Shown here: piece by piece, positions 17,292 to 25,691 of the stretch | Layout: each line of letters begins with the position of its first letter | How positions within the stretch are numbered: the first letter of the stretch is position 1 | Source of the DNA: an uncultured Myxococcales bacterium | GTDB lineage: Bacteria > Myxococcota_A > Polyangia > Polyangiales > Polyangiaceae | Reading direction: 5' to 3' | Length of the DNA stretch: 64,000 nucleotides | NCBI GenBank assembly: GCA_937872925.1 | Contig: CALMUT010000316.1 | Span: 1-64,000, forward strand | The notes under the pieces: model-generated | Told to the model about the DNA's origin: nothing | The model's database searches: none | Seen by the model: the letters and a program-made list of their open reading frames with translations, nothing else | Program-made: the position numbers and the translations under genes

Positions 17292-17786
17292 GTGCAGATG
17301 AGTTTCGGACACATGACTTCCATCGCGCTCTGTGCGGTCGTCGGCACCAGCTGCGCTACGGCGCCGCCAGCGCCGACGTCGCCCTCCAACGCTGCCGAAA
17401 CGACCGCATCCCCGGAAGCCGCGTGCTTGGCGCAGGCCGCAGCCGAGCGAACCCCCAAGCCAGGTGCACCGGACAAGATCGTCCTTTCCCACATCCTGGT
17501 GCGCCACAAGGACCTGAAACGCCCCGAGGGCGCCACGCGTAGCCGGGGGCAGGCATGCTTACGTGCGCAAGCCGCACGCGAGAAGCTGCTTGCAGGCGGC
17601 GAGTGGGCGGCGGTTTCCGAAGAGTACAGCGACGCGGCAGGGGCGACCGGCGGTGACTTGGGCAGCGTTGCCATGGACCAACTCGATGCCACCTTCGGCG
17701 CCGCGGCGTTCGCCCTCGAAGCCGGCGAGCTGTCCCACGTCGTAGAAACCGAGCGCGGCTTCCACGTCATCGCCCGCAGCGAGTAG
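17292..17786 (+). CDS. Parvulin-type peptidyl-prolyl isomerase lipoprotein
   Basis: A 164-residue lipoprotein: signal peptide with V-V-G-T-S-C lipobox, a short Ala/Pro/Ser linker, and one PpiC/rotamase domain (about residues 57-163). The domain carries KIVLSHILVRHKD, A-R-E-K-L-L-A-G-G-E-W-A-A-V, the EEYSDAAGATGGDLG signature and VVETERGFHVIARSE. It should catalyse prolyl isomerisation and assist folding in the periplasm. ATG 17292 or 17298 are both possible starts. The neighbour on the other strand is the DsbA-like gene, so the pair may reflect a thiol/folding theme, but the divergent layout proves nothing. Confidence 0.9.
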   Translation: MQMSFGHMTSIALCAVVGTSCATAPPAPTSPSNAAETTASPEAACLAQAAAERTPKPGAPDKIVLSHILVRHKDLKRPEGATRSRGQACLRAQAAREKLLAGGEWAAVSEEYSDAAGATGGDLGSVAMDQLDATFGAAAFALEAGELSHVVETERGFHVIARSE

Positions 17787-17824
17787 CGCCTTCTGCGCAT
17801 GCCGGAGGCCGGTCGTCGCGGGTT

Positions 17825-19669
17825 TCACTGCGCCGGCGCGGGGGGTTGGTGCGCGAGTCCGTCCCGCAAGAACGTCAACAGTGCGGCGCGATCTTCCTTG
17901 CTCAGGGTAAAAGCGCGTGCGTCCGGGTCAAAGTTGTCTTTGGCGATACCAACGCCGAATCCGCTGCCCGCGGAGTAGAAGTCGACGACCTGCTCCAGAG
18001 TCTTGAAGGCGCCGTTATGGAAATAGGGCGCAGTGCGCGCGAGATTGCGCAGCGTCGGTACTTTGAAAGCATGCGCGTCGCGCTCTCGCTCTGTGATGGC
18101 GCCGCGGCCCTGGTCCGCATCCAACCGCTTCGCTTTGGGCGAGGCAGGTACGAAGATGGCTGACAGCTCCGTAGTCGTGAAGCGCGGAGGCGCCGCGCCG
18201 CTCGTGAGGGGCAAGCGGTGGCAACGACTGCAGCGCGCAACGCCATAGTACACATCAAAGCCACGCAACTGCTCAGGGTTGAGCGCGCTCAGCTGCCCCT
18301 GCACATAGCGATCGAAAGGCGCGCTGGCGTCGACCAAGCTGCGCTCAAATTCGGCGATAGCGGCCTGAACGTTTTCTTTGGTGAGGCCGCCAGGCAACAC
18401 CGCGTGGATTGCCGAGTTACCCGCGCCGCCGGCGTCCAGCTGCGCAAGTCGCTCCAAAATGGTGCTCCAGTTGCCGCCCATGTCGCGCTCCACGGCGATC
18501 TCCACCTGCCGCGCGAGGGTGCTGGCGCGCCCGTCCCAGAAGAACATCGGTTCGTACGCGATGTTGAGTAGGCCGGGCACATCGCGCGCCAGGGGTTTGC
18601 CGTTGTGACTGCGTGGACGCTTCGGACCTGCGGACAGCGCATACTTGTCCAGGTGACAGCTCGCGCAGCTCATGTTGCCGTTTGCACTCAGGCGCTTGTC
18701 GAAGAACAACGTGCGCCCCAGTTGCACTAAGGCAGGGTCTTGTTTCGGTCCTGGCAGGCGTGGGAACGTGGCCACGCTCACGGCCGCTGCGTGGCTGCTG
18801 ACTTTGGGCGCGTCCTGCAGTGGCGCAAAGGGAGCGGGCACGACCGCTCCGCGCAGGGCAAACAGCTCTCGCAGTGCGCCGCCTAGGCGCGCGCTCAACA
18901 GCAAGCCTGTGAGCTTGTCCCGTAGAGCGTGGCCCGGTTCCTTTTGCCGAGCATCGAGCCAAGCGTCGAATTTTCGCGCGCTGACCTGCACATGCATTGC
19001 GCCTTTGGACGGTCCGGCCGCCGCGAGTAGGCGGGCGTACGCCGTCAAAGCGCGCCCACCCGCCATAGCGTCGATGCTGGCCTCCTCTGGGCTCTCTGCT
19101 GCTGATCCATCCAGAAGTACGCCCCACTTGAAAACCGCCTCACTCACTGCGTGTGCCACCAGCTCCTGGCGCAGTGAACAGGTGCGCGCTTCGCTGCCGG
19201 CCAGGCGTGCGGCTGGTCGTGTCCGGGTCAAGACCAACCCAACGCGATCGAAATCCGGCGGCTGCACCAACAGCGCGTCGCCCAATGGTCGCAGGCCGAG
19301 GTCCGACGGCACTTCATCGGGTTCTTCGTCGTCCGGATCCAGGGTCGACGAATACGTGAGCAGGCCCGCGATGGGCAGCAGTCGTCGAAACGCGCGTCGC
19401 AGCTGAAGATATGCCGCCCAGGTCTGGGCTTTGTTCTGTGACTTGGCCGCGCGCTCCAGCTTTCTGAACGCGACGGAGACGGCGTCGCCATCGCGCACCA
19501 TCTGCGCACGCAGTTCCGACGCGTCTTGGGAGACACCCGCAGCGGAGCTGCTTTTTGGCGCGCTTCTCGCGTCCGAACTGCTCGCCGCGGCGCCGCCGTC
19601 AGTGTTGCTGGAGCGGCAACCGCCGAGCAACACGTTCGTGACCAGGGCAATTGTAACGAGCTTCCGCAC
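17825..19669 (-). CDS. Di-haem cytochrome c peroxidase/MauG-like lipoprotein
   Basis: A 614-residue exported protein. GTG 19669 is chosen because it gives a signal peptide with lipobox L-L-G-G-C; the longer frame overlaps the divergent gene. The first roughly 300 residues are a lineage-specific helical domain. The C-terminal half is a CCP/MauG module with two C-x-x-C-H haem sites (CASCH near residue 333, CSRCH near 478). Further markers are FFWDGRASTLARQVEIA and FKVPTLRNLARTAPYFHNG, where the Met/Tyr ligand region of the family lies. Such enzymes reduce H2O2 or oxidise a protein or metal in the periplasm. Unlike classical CCPs (about 330 residues) it carries a long N-terminal extension. Confidence 0.88.
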   Translation of the reverse strand: MRKLVTIALVTNVLLGGCRSSNTDGGAAASSSDARSAPKSSSAAGVSQDASELRAQMVRDGDAVSVAFRKLERAAKSQNKAQTWAAYLQLRRAFRRLLPIAGLLTYSSTLDPDDEEPDEVPSDLGLRPLGDALLVQPPDFDRVGLVLTRTRPAARLAGSEARTCSLRQELVAHAVSEAVFKWGVLLDGSAAESPEEASIDAMAGGRALTAYARLLAAAGPSKGAMHVQVSARKFDAWLDARQKEPGHALRDKLTGLLLSARLGGALRELFALRGAVVPAPFAPLQDAPKVSSHAAAVSVATFPRLPGPKQDPALVQLGRTLFFDKRLSANGNMSCASCHLDKYALSAGPKRPRSHNGKPLARDVPGLLNIAYEPMFFWDGRASTLARQVEIAVERDMGGNWSTILERLAQLDAGGAGNSAIHAVLPGGLTKENVQAAIAEFERSLVDASAPFDRYVQGQLSALNPEQLRGFDVYYGVARCSRCHRLPLTSGAAPPRFTTTELSAIFVPASPKAKRLDADQGRGAITERERDAHAFKVPTLRNLARTAPYFHNGAFKTLEQVVDFYSAGSGFGVGIAKDNFDPDARAFTLSKEDRAALLTFLRDGLAHQPPAPAQ

Positions 19670-19707
19670 GCCCCAAGGTGTAAGCTCTCCAGCGGAGGCC
19701 GGCCAGC

Positions 19708-21093
19708 GTGAACGTGATCTACCGCATGGGCTACATGGGTTGCTTGTCAGCGTTTCTTGCCGTGGGCTTCGGCTGTTCATCGGCCGACGAAGAAACGAGC
19801 GAGCCAAAGATCCCCCGGCCGGACGACAGCGTGGCCCAGTCAGCGCGGGACGCCTGCGAGTTCACGGCGGGCACATTGCCGCAGGACAGTCTGGGCACCT
19901 CGGATCGCATCGGCAAGAGCATCCCGGTGGATCACATCTTCGTGCTGATGATGGAGAACCGAAGCTTCGACCACTACTTCTCCAAGCTGCCCGAATACGG
20001 CGTTACGGATGTGACCGTTGCAGACGCCAGCTTCACCAACTTGGATCAGAACGGACAGACCGTCGCCTGGCACCACGAGACGGAGTATTGCGTCGAAGAT
20101 CCGCGCCACAGCTGGAACAACAGCCACGAGCAGTGGGCAAATGGCAAGAACGACGGCTTTGTCCTCAACAACGAACCCGACGGCGCCCGCGCCATGGGCT
20201 ACTTCGATCACACGGATTTGCCGTTCTACTACGAGCTCGCGTCCCAGTTTGCCATCGGCGACCGCACGTTTTGCTCCATGCTTGGCCCCACCTGGCCCAA
20301 CCGCATGTACCTATACGCGGGATCGAGTGGCGGGCTGACGAAGAACACATTGCCCTTGGACGTGCAGGCCCCCAACATCTTTTCTGCTTTGATCGACAAG
20401 GGCGTGGAGTGGAAGACCTATCGCTCCAATCTGCCGCCGGCGGCCATGTTTCTCAAGACGTGGCTCGAGAGCACCAAAGGCTGCTCAGACCCCGAGCTGG
20501 GTCCGTGTCGTTTGGCGGAGTTCGATCAACTGTTGCCCGACTTGGCGAGCGGTGACGTGCCGCCGGTGACGTTCATCGAGCCCGAGTACAGCACCGGCAT
20601 CAGCGAGACGAGCGAACACCCGCCAGCCAATCCACACCACGGCCAGCAGTTCGTTTGGCAGGTTGTCAACGCACTGACCAAGAGCCCAGTCTGGAAGCGC
20701 TCCGTGCTGTTCATCACCTACGACGAACACGGCGGTTTTGCAGACAGTGTGCCGCCCCCCAAGGCTTGTAACCCCGGAGATGGCGAGCCTGAGGGCGTGA
20801 CCGAGGGCAGCTTCGACCAGCTTGGATTCCGCGTGCCTTTGATCGTCGTGTCCCCCTTCGCCAAGAAGGGTTTCGTGTCCCACGTGACGCGGGATCACAC
20901 GGCCATTTTGCGCTTCATCCAAGCTAGGCACGGCATCGGCGCCTTCACCAAGCGCGACGCCAATTCCGACGCCTTGATGGACATGTTCGATTTCCAAACA
21001 GCGCCGCACAAGACCCCGCCGTCCTTTAGCGAGCCCGTTATCGATCCCGGCAAAGTCGACGCCTGCAAGCTGGCCTTCCCGGGCGGGAAGTAG
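19708..21093 (+). CDS. Phospholipase C / acid phosphatase-type phosphoesterase lipoprotein (PF04185)
   Basis: A 461-residue secreted enzyme. The GTG at 19708 gives a signal peptide with lipobox G-F-G-C; ATG 19726 is an alternative. The phosphoesterase domain (about residues 75-430) opens with the metal-site and nucleophile motif IFVLMMENRSFDHYF. It continues with PTWPNRMYLYAG, FIEPEYS, the metal-binding VLFITYDEHGGFADSVPPP and VPLIVVSPFAKKGFVSH with R-D-H-T-A-I-L-R-F. This arrangement matches non-haemolytic phospholipase C and AcpA-type acid phosphatases, which release phosphate or head groups outside the cell. It is divergent from the MauG-like gene (38 bp) and convergent with the next lipoprotein. 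Confidence 0.92.
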   Translation: MNVIYRMGYMGCLSAFLAVGFGCSSADEETSEPKIPRPDDSVAQSARDACEFTAGTLPQDSLGTSDRIGKSIPVDHIFVLMMENRSFDHYFSKLPEYGVTDVTVADASFTNLDQNGQTVAWHHETEYCVEDPRHSWNNSHEQWANGKNDGFVLNNEPDGARAMGYFDHTDLPFYYELASQFAIGDRTFCSMLGPTWPNRMYLYAGSSGGLTKNTLPLDVQAPNIFSALIDKGVEWKTYRSNLPPAAMFLKTWLESTKGCSDPELGPCRLAEFDQLLPDLASGDVPPVTFIEPEYSTGISETSEHPPANPHHGQQFVWQVVNALTKSPVWKRSVLFITYDEHGGFADSVPPPKACNPGDGEPEGVTEGSFDQLGFRVPLIVVSPFAKKGFVSHVTRDHTAILRFIQARHGIGAFTKRDANSDALMDMFDFQTAPHKTPPSFSEPVIDPGKVDACKLAFPGGK

Positions 21094-21105
21094 TCCCAAG
21101 CTCGG

Positions 21106-21140
21106 CGCAGCGCGGGCAGAGCTAGACCCAGCGCGCTGCG
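21106..21140. terminator. Probable bidirectional terminator between convergent genes
   Basis: CGCAGCGCG and CGCGCTGCG form a perfect 9-bp stem with a 17-base loop, followed on the plus strand by TTGTTGGGGTTT. It sits 12 bp after the phosphoesterase stop and 18 bp before the stop of the minus-strand lipoprotein gene, which is where a shared terminator is expected. The T-run is imperfect. Confidence 0.5.
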
Positions 21141-21158
21141 TTGTTGGGGTTTGGGGTG

Positions 21159-21887
21159 CTACTTGAAGCCGTTGACGTGCACGACGTACCACTCGCCGCG
21201 CCAGGAGATCAGCGAAGTGATCTCCAAAGCGTGCTCTTTGCCCTCGGCATCCGTGAAACGCAGACGCGAGCGTAGGACGCGGAAGTAGCCGAGCTTGTTG
21301 CCTTCGCTGCCGGGTTTCATCCAGCGCGCGCGAGCTTCGGGGACTTCCAAGTCGATGAGCTTGGCGCCGTCAGGGTTCTTGCCTAGGCGCTTGTGGTAGT
21401 CGTGGATGTCGCGCGCGAAGGCTTTGAGCAGACGCGTCTCGTAGTCTCGATCTGGCTTCGCGATGTTCTTGACTTGGCGATAGGCTTCGATGGGGAAGAA
21501 CAGCGCCTGCGCGTGCCCGGGATCGTCTTTTTGGATTGCCGCGAAGAGCGTCTGTTTCAAGTGGGCGAAAAACGCCGAATCCGTTTTGGGGCGGTCTTCG
21601 GTCTGGGCGAAGGCTTTTCCGGAATCGTCGGCGAGCGCCGGAACTGGGTTCTCGACCGCCGGCGGAGCCTCTGGCGATTCGTCGACGGGCGCGGGGATGT
21701 TCGCTGCGGGTTTCGGGGACGCCTCGACGGGCGCACGCGCCGCGGATGAGGTAGCAGCGTGGGGGGTGGGCGCGTTGGGCGAGGGCGCTGTCATCGAGCT
21801 CGCAGCGGGCCCCTCGCTGCGTTGGCAAGCAAGGGCGCCGCCAAGTGCGACGAGTCCGATCGATAGAGGCCAAAGGCGCGCAGGCAT
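21159..21887 (-). CDS. Hypothetical lipoprotein
   Basis: A 242-residue lipoprotein with signal peptide ending G-A-L-A-C, then an Ala/Pro/Glu-rich linker to about residue 95 and a compact domain of about 145 residues. The domain contains ALFFPIEAYRQVKN, YHKRLGKNPDGAKLIDLEVP and a C-terminal SWRGEWYVVHVNGFK. The W-R-G-E-W-Y-V-V-H ending is typical of small NTF2-like or DUF-type periplasmic folds where a final strand closes the barrel. No named family can be assigned. The start ATG at 21887 is well placed. Confidence 0.75.
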   Translation of the reverse strand: MPARLWPLSIGLVALGGALACQRSEGPAASSMTAPSPNAPTPHAATSSAARAPVEASPKPAANIPAPVDESPEAPPAVENPVPALADDSGKAFAQTEDRPKTDSAFFAHLKQTLFAAIQKDDPGHAQALFFPIEAYRQVKNIAKPDRDYETRLLKAFARDIHDYHKRLGKNPDGAKLIDLEVPEARARWMKPGSEGNKLGYFRVLRSRLRFTDAEGKEHALEITSLISWRGEWYVVHVNGFK

Positions 21888-22290
21888 GCCGGCGAGGTAT
21901 CACGCCGCCAAAGGTTTGGGCCAGATCTCGCTAGCCGCGGGTGACCAGGAAGTCCCAGCGGCCGCCCTTGCGGGGAATGAGCCGGCCACGGAGTCGTGGC
22001 ACCGGCGCAAAAGTTGACGAATTGACACACCCGTCAGCATCGTCACGCCGGCCGGAGATCCGATTCGCCGTGCCCGACGGGGGCGGAACCAAGGTTTTAT
22101 CGTTGGATTTCGGCATGTTCTTCACCACGGGAAAAGTCCCCCTTCGTTGGGGTGCATCCAGATGGTGAATCTAGAGAGCAAGCCGCATGCCCGACCGAAT
22201 CCGTGGGAAGCCACGCCGCCCGAGGCACCGCCAAATATCGCGTTCCCGCCGGTTTCGGCGATCGGCAACCTGTGCCACGGACGAGTCCGC
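21888..22290. other. 403-bp intergenic stretch with no confident gene
   Basis: The best coding candidate is a minus-strand frame, 21931-22128, with an internal ATG at 22116. It encodes about 61-65 residues starting MPKSNDKTLVPPPSG and ending RKGGRWDFLVTRG. It has a GGTGAAGA stretch before the inner ATG, but the overlapping plus frame is equally open and no family is recognised. The rest is upstream sequence for the minus-strand lipoprotein gene at 21887 and downstream sequence of the next gene. No tRNA or clear hairpin was seen. Confidence 0.4.
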
Positions 22291-23001
22291 CTAGTCCGTG
22301 TTTTGGACGACCAGGATGTAGTAGCCCTGACCGGTGCCGTCCGTCGGATCGTAGGTCACCGTAGTTCCAACCATGGTGACCGCGCCGCCTGCGGGGACCT
22401 TCACGTCCAAGATTTCCGAGTCCGTTGCGTTGAGGGAGTTGGGGATGTCGTCGTTGATGGCAAGGCACTGCTTGGCGTCCGCCGGGATGCCTTGGCCTGC
22501 GTAGAGCACCAAATAGGGATCGTCCAGCGGCTGCTCGCCACCGGGGCCTTGCTGCGCCAGCATTTCGAAGCTGTAGGTGTGTTCGACGCTGTCATTGTTG
22601 CAGAACGCATACACGACGTGGGGCACGTCAGCGGCGTTCGCCGGCAACAGCGAGGTGGCGGGGCACACTTCCGGTTCGTCGTGGGGGCGCTTCCAAAAGC
22701 TGCTGCTGGTCGTGAACGTGCCGTCGAGGGCGAGGGGTTCATTCGGATTGTTCGAGAATTCGAAGCACTCCAGCGTGCCGGCGTCGCCAGCGTCTGCAGA
22801 GCCTGCGCTTCCACCGCTGCCGCCCGTCACGCCCGCATCACCGGAGCTGCCGGAGCTGCCGCCAGCGTCTTGACCGCTGTTGCCACCACTCGCGCCCCCG
22901 CTGCCACCGGTCGCAGGGCCGCCACTGTTTCCACTTGAGCTGCAGGCAACGAGCAGCGAGACCGACAAAACCAACCAAGCGCGCTTTTGCATCACGCGCA
23001 A
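22291..23001 (-). CDS. Hypothetical Gly/Ser-linker lipoprotein
   Basis: A 236-residue lipoprotein: signal peptide with lipobox L-L-V-A-C, then about 50 residues of G-G-S-G-G-A and S-S-G-D-A-G linker. A beta-rich domain of about 155 residues follows, resembling a jelly-roll or prepeptidase C-terminal-like fold (VVYAFCNNDSVEHTYSFEM, PYLVLYAGQGIPADAKQC, DGTGQGYYILVVQN). Prepeptidase C-terminal domains are non-catalytic beta-sandwiches found in secreted proteins, so a surface binding role is plausible, but the match is by eye only. The internal ATG at 22992 is an equally good start. Confidence 0.72.
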   Translation of the reverse strand: MRVMQKRAWLVLSVSLLVACSSSGNSGGPATGGSGGASGGNSGQDAGGSSGSSGDAGVTGGSGGSAGSADAGDAGTLECFEFSNNPNEPLALDGTFTTSSSFWKRPHDEPEVCPATSLLPANAADVPHVVYAFCNNDSVEHTYSFEMLAQQGPGGEQPLDDPYLVLYAGQGIPADAKQCLAINDDIPNSLNATDSEILDVKVPAGGAVTMVGTTVTYDPTDGTGQGYYILVVQNTD

Positions 23002-23052
23002 GAATAACAGCTTGCTCGAAGGATTGCGGCAAAAGGCTCCAGCGGACGGGTT

Positions 23053-24273
23053 TTGAGTTATGTCACGAAGGTGACTCCGCCCGCGCCTTCCACCGTGCTG
23101 CTCGCGACGGCGATCGCGTACGGCGCCGTCGTCGTCATTGGCGCTGCGCTGCGCAGCCGTACCTATGCGATTTTTCGTGCGGTCACTTTAGGCATCTACG
23201 GACTGATCTTCTGGGGCGTGCTTTCCCGCTGGCTTGCGACGCCGTTGTGGCCCTTGGTGCTCTACCTGCACAGCACCGTGTATCTGCATTCGCTTCTCCT
23301 CGTGCGACCGCGCATGCGCTCGCTGGTCTATCGCGGGTTGGTCAGCATTCCACAGTCCCTCTGGGCGGCGTCGATTCTGCTTTCGCTGCCTTTCGCGCTG
23401 GTCGCGGCCTTTGGATTCGCGCTGCCTGGGTTTTGGCTGCCTGCGCTGCTGTCGCTGATCGGCGTGCTGCAGAGCTTGCGCACCCGGGGCAGCCAGGTGG
23501 ACATCGTGGTTGGGGACGGAGACGCGGGAGAGCTGGCGCGACGCGCGCATGGCAGCGAGCGCACGCCGCGGCCGCTGTCGTTCTTTCAAATCACGGATCC
23601 GCATTTGGGGCCGTTCATGAGCGTGTCGCGGCTGCGCGCCGTCAGCGAGGCGGCCGTTGCCGAAAATCCGGATTTGGTGCTGTTGACCGGCGACTACCTG
23701 ACCATGGAGTCCCACGGTGACGTGGCGCATCTGCGCGATGCGTTGATGCCCCTGGCAGTGCTCTCTGGGCGCACCTTTGCGTGTTTCGGCAATCATGACC
23801 ATGAGGCACCGGAGACCGTGCGTGGTGCTCTGCGTGCGGCGGGCGTGCAGCTCTTGGTCGACGACGCCACAGTTGTCGAAACGGCGGCCGGCAAAGTGCA
23901 GATCGTCGGCATGGACTACCACTACCGTGAGCGTCGCGCGCGCATGGACAAGGTGCTCGCGGCGCATCCGCGCCTGCCCGGAGCATTGCGTCTGGTGCTC
24001 TTGCATCACCCCGGTGCGTTTCGGCATTTGCCCGATGGAGACGCGGACCTGGTGCTGTCGGGACACACCCATGGCGGCCAGGTGGGCTTTCTGAGTCTGG
24101 GTCTGCACCTGACGCTATTGCGCCTGTTGATGAACAGCCCGGACCACGGCTTCTGGGCGCAAGGGAAGAACCGCCTGTACGTGCATCGGGGGACGGGGCA
24201 CTACGGCTTTCCGTTGCGCATTGGTGTTCCCGCAGAACAGAGCGTGGTGCGGGTACACCGCGTGGCGGCGTGA
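23053..24273 (+). CDS. Membrane-anchored metallophosphoesterase
   Basis: A 406-residue protein. The first roughly 150 residues contain four to five hydrophobic helices. The C-terminal part is a calcineurin-like phosphoesterase of the YkuE/YaeI type with all metal motifs: I-T-D-P-H-L-G, G-D-Y-L-T, CFGNHDHE, LLHHPGAF and LSGHTHGGQVG. Relatives hydrolyse the pyrophosphate of UDP-2,3-diacylglucosamine or other phosphodiesters. The membrane location suggests a lipid-type substrate, which is inference. The start is a TTG at 23053; GTG 23071 is an alternative. It stands alone, divergent from the lipoprotein gene to its left. Confidence 0.9.
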   Translation: MSYVTKVTPPAPSTVLLATAIAYGAVVVIGAALRSRTYAIFRAVTLGIYGLIFWGVLSRWLATPLWPLVLYLHSTVYLHSLLLVRPRMRSLVYRGLVSIPQSLWAASILLSLPFALVAAFGFALPGFWLPALLSLIGVLQSLRTRGSQVDIVVGDGDAGELARRAHGSERTPRPLSFFQITDPHLGPFMSVSRLRAVSEAAVAENPDLVLLTGDYLTMESHGDVAHLRDALMPLAVLSGRTFACFGNHDHEAPETVRGALRAAGVQLLVDDATVVETAAGKVQIVGMDYHYRERRARMDKVLAAHPRLPGALRLVLLHHPGAFRHLPDGDADLVLSGHTHGGQVGFLSLGLHLTLLRLLMNSPDHGFWAQGKNRLYVHRGTGHYGFPLRIGVPAEQSVVRVHRVAA

Positions 24274-24369
24274 GGCCCAGGGCCCCCCCTCGAGTTTACG
24301 CGCAGGCGCGGATCGGCCCCGGGCTGCGCTGCTGGTCATGCCCGCGCCCGGTCGTGTTATTGGGCACGC

Positions 24370-25647
24370 ATGAAGACGTCCCTGAAGTCACGCGTCTCCG
24401 GCGCGCCCACCGTCCGCCCCATGGGCATCACCGGCAAGGAAACTCCCGAAGCCCTGCTCGAAGACAAGTTCCCGGCTTTTGCGGGGCGCCAAGTGCGCGA
24501 AGCCTACAGTCTGATGCGCACGACGGTGCGCGAAGGGGCCGCCACGTTCTTGACCTTGAGCGGTGCGATGACACCGGCGGGCATCCACTCTTCCTGCATC
24601 ATCCCGCTGATCGAACGCGGCATGATCGATGCGATCACCACGACCGGCGCCAACCTGTACCACGATGCGCACCGCGTCATTGGCCACGCAGTGCACGAGA
24701 TCGACCCGAATTCGGGCGATCTCGAACTGCGCAAGGCGCGTTGCATCCGCATCTACGACTTGGCGTTCCCGGAGCAGGCGCTGCTCGATTGCGATCGCGT
24801 CTTCAGCGCCATGTTGCAGAAGCCGCAGTTCCAGAAGCGCATGAGCACCGCAGAGCTGCATCGTCTGCTGGGTGAAGAGATGGACGCTCTCGAACGCGTT
24901 TTGGGTGTTAAAGAATCGTCACTGCTGGCGACGGCCTATCGGCATAAGGTGCCGATCTACGTAGGGGCCGTGCAGGATGGGTCGATCTTCCTGAACGTAG
25001 TGAAGCTACGCGCGCTGCTGGGCGAAGAATTCCGCTGCGAGGTCGATCCGATTCTGGACGTCTACGAAATGAGCGCGCTGCAGCACTATTGCCAAAAGAC
25101 CCTCGGCAAGCGGCTGGCGGTGTGGATGCTTGGGGGCGGCGTGCCCAAAAACTACACGCTACAGGGCGAACCGCTGCTTGGGCAGATCTTCGACATCCCC
25201 ACTCGGGGCTTCGACATTGATGTGCAGATCTGTGTCGACGTCGCGGACAACGGCGCGCTTTCCCCGGCGACGGCGGCCGAGGGGCACACCTGGGGTAAGA
25301 CCAGCGCCCAGAGCGTGCAGACCGGCAGTGTGTCCTGCCGTGCAGACGTCACGGCCGTGATGCCTTTCATCACCTACGCACTGCTCAGCGATCCGAAGAT
25401 GAAGAAGCGGGGTCTTGCGCTTGCGGATCACACTGCCCGAGCGCATGCGGTGCTCGATGCAGAGGTAAAAAAGCGCCGCACGGCGCTGCTCCGCAGTCTG
25501 GATTTCGAGGGAGTGACGGAAACCGCAAGACGGCCGTCGAAAGGGCGCAAAGCCCCTGCGACGCGCGCTACGAAGAAGACGCGCGCCGCGAAAAACACGC
25601 GCGCGGCGAAGAAGACACGCGCTACGAAGAAGCCGCGCCAGCGCTAG
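24370..25647 (+). CDS. Deoxyhypusine-synthase-like protein with basic repeat tail
   Basis: A 425-residue protein. Residues about 15-365 match the deoxyhypusine synthase/homospermidine-synthase-like superfamily: AATFLTLSGAMTPAGIHSS, ITTTGANLYHDAHR, VPIYVGAVQDGSI, WMLGGGVPKNY and the catalytic-Lys motif W-G-K (K310), all intact. Known: DHS transfers the aminobutyl group of spermidine to eIF5A in eukaryotes and archaea. Bacterial homologues lack eIF5A as partner and may act on polyamines. Residues about 385-425 are a Lys/Arg-rich tail with four TRAxKK units, resembling histone H1-like tails and foreign to the enzyme family. Single gene. Confidence 0.9.
   Translation: MKTSLKSRVSGAPTVRPMGITGKETPEALLEDKFPAFAGRQVREAYSLMRTTVREGAATFLTLSGAMTPAGIHSSCIIPLIERGMIDAITTTGANLYHDAHRVIGHAVHEIDPNSGDLELRKARCIRIYDLAFPEQALLDCDRVFSAMLQKPQFQKRMSTAELHRLLGEEMDALERVLGVKESSLLATAYRHKVPIYVGAVQDGSIFLNVVKLRALLGEEFRCEVDPILDVYEMSALQHYCQKTLGKRLAVWMLGGGVPKNYTLQGEPLLGQIFDIPTRGFDIDVQICVDVADNGALSPATAAEGHTWGKTSAQSVQTGSVSCRADVTAVMPFITYALLSDPKMKKRGLALADHTARAHAVLDAEVKKRRTALLRSLDFEGVTETARRPSKGRKAPATRATKKTRAAKNTRAAKKTRATKKPRQR
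25561..25632 (+). repeat. 18-bp coding tandem repeat for TRAxKK units
   Basis: Four successive 18-bp units encode T-R-A-T-K-K, T-R-A-A-K-N, T-R-A-A-K-K and T-R-A-T-K-K at the C-terminus of the deoxyhypusine-synthase-like protein. This kind of repeat is seen in histone H1-like and nucleoid-associated tails of high-GC bacteria. Confidence 0.85.
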
Positions 25648-25691
25648 ATCGCCCACGACGGCGACGCACCGGCACTAGGTTTGCGGGCGCG

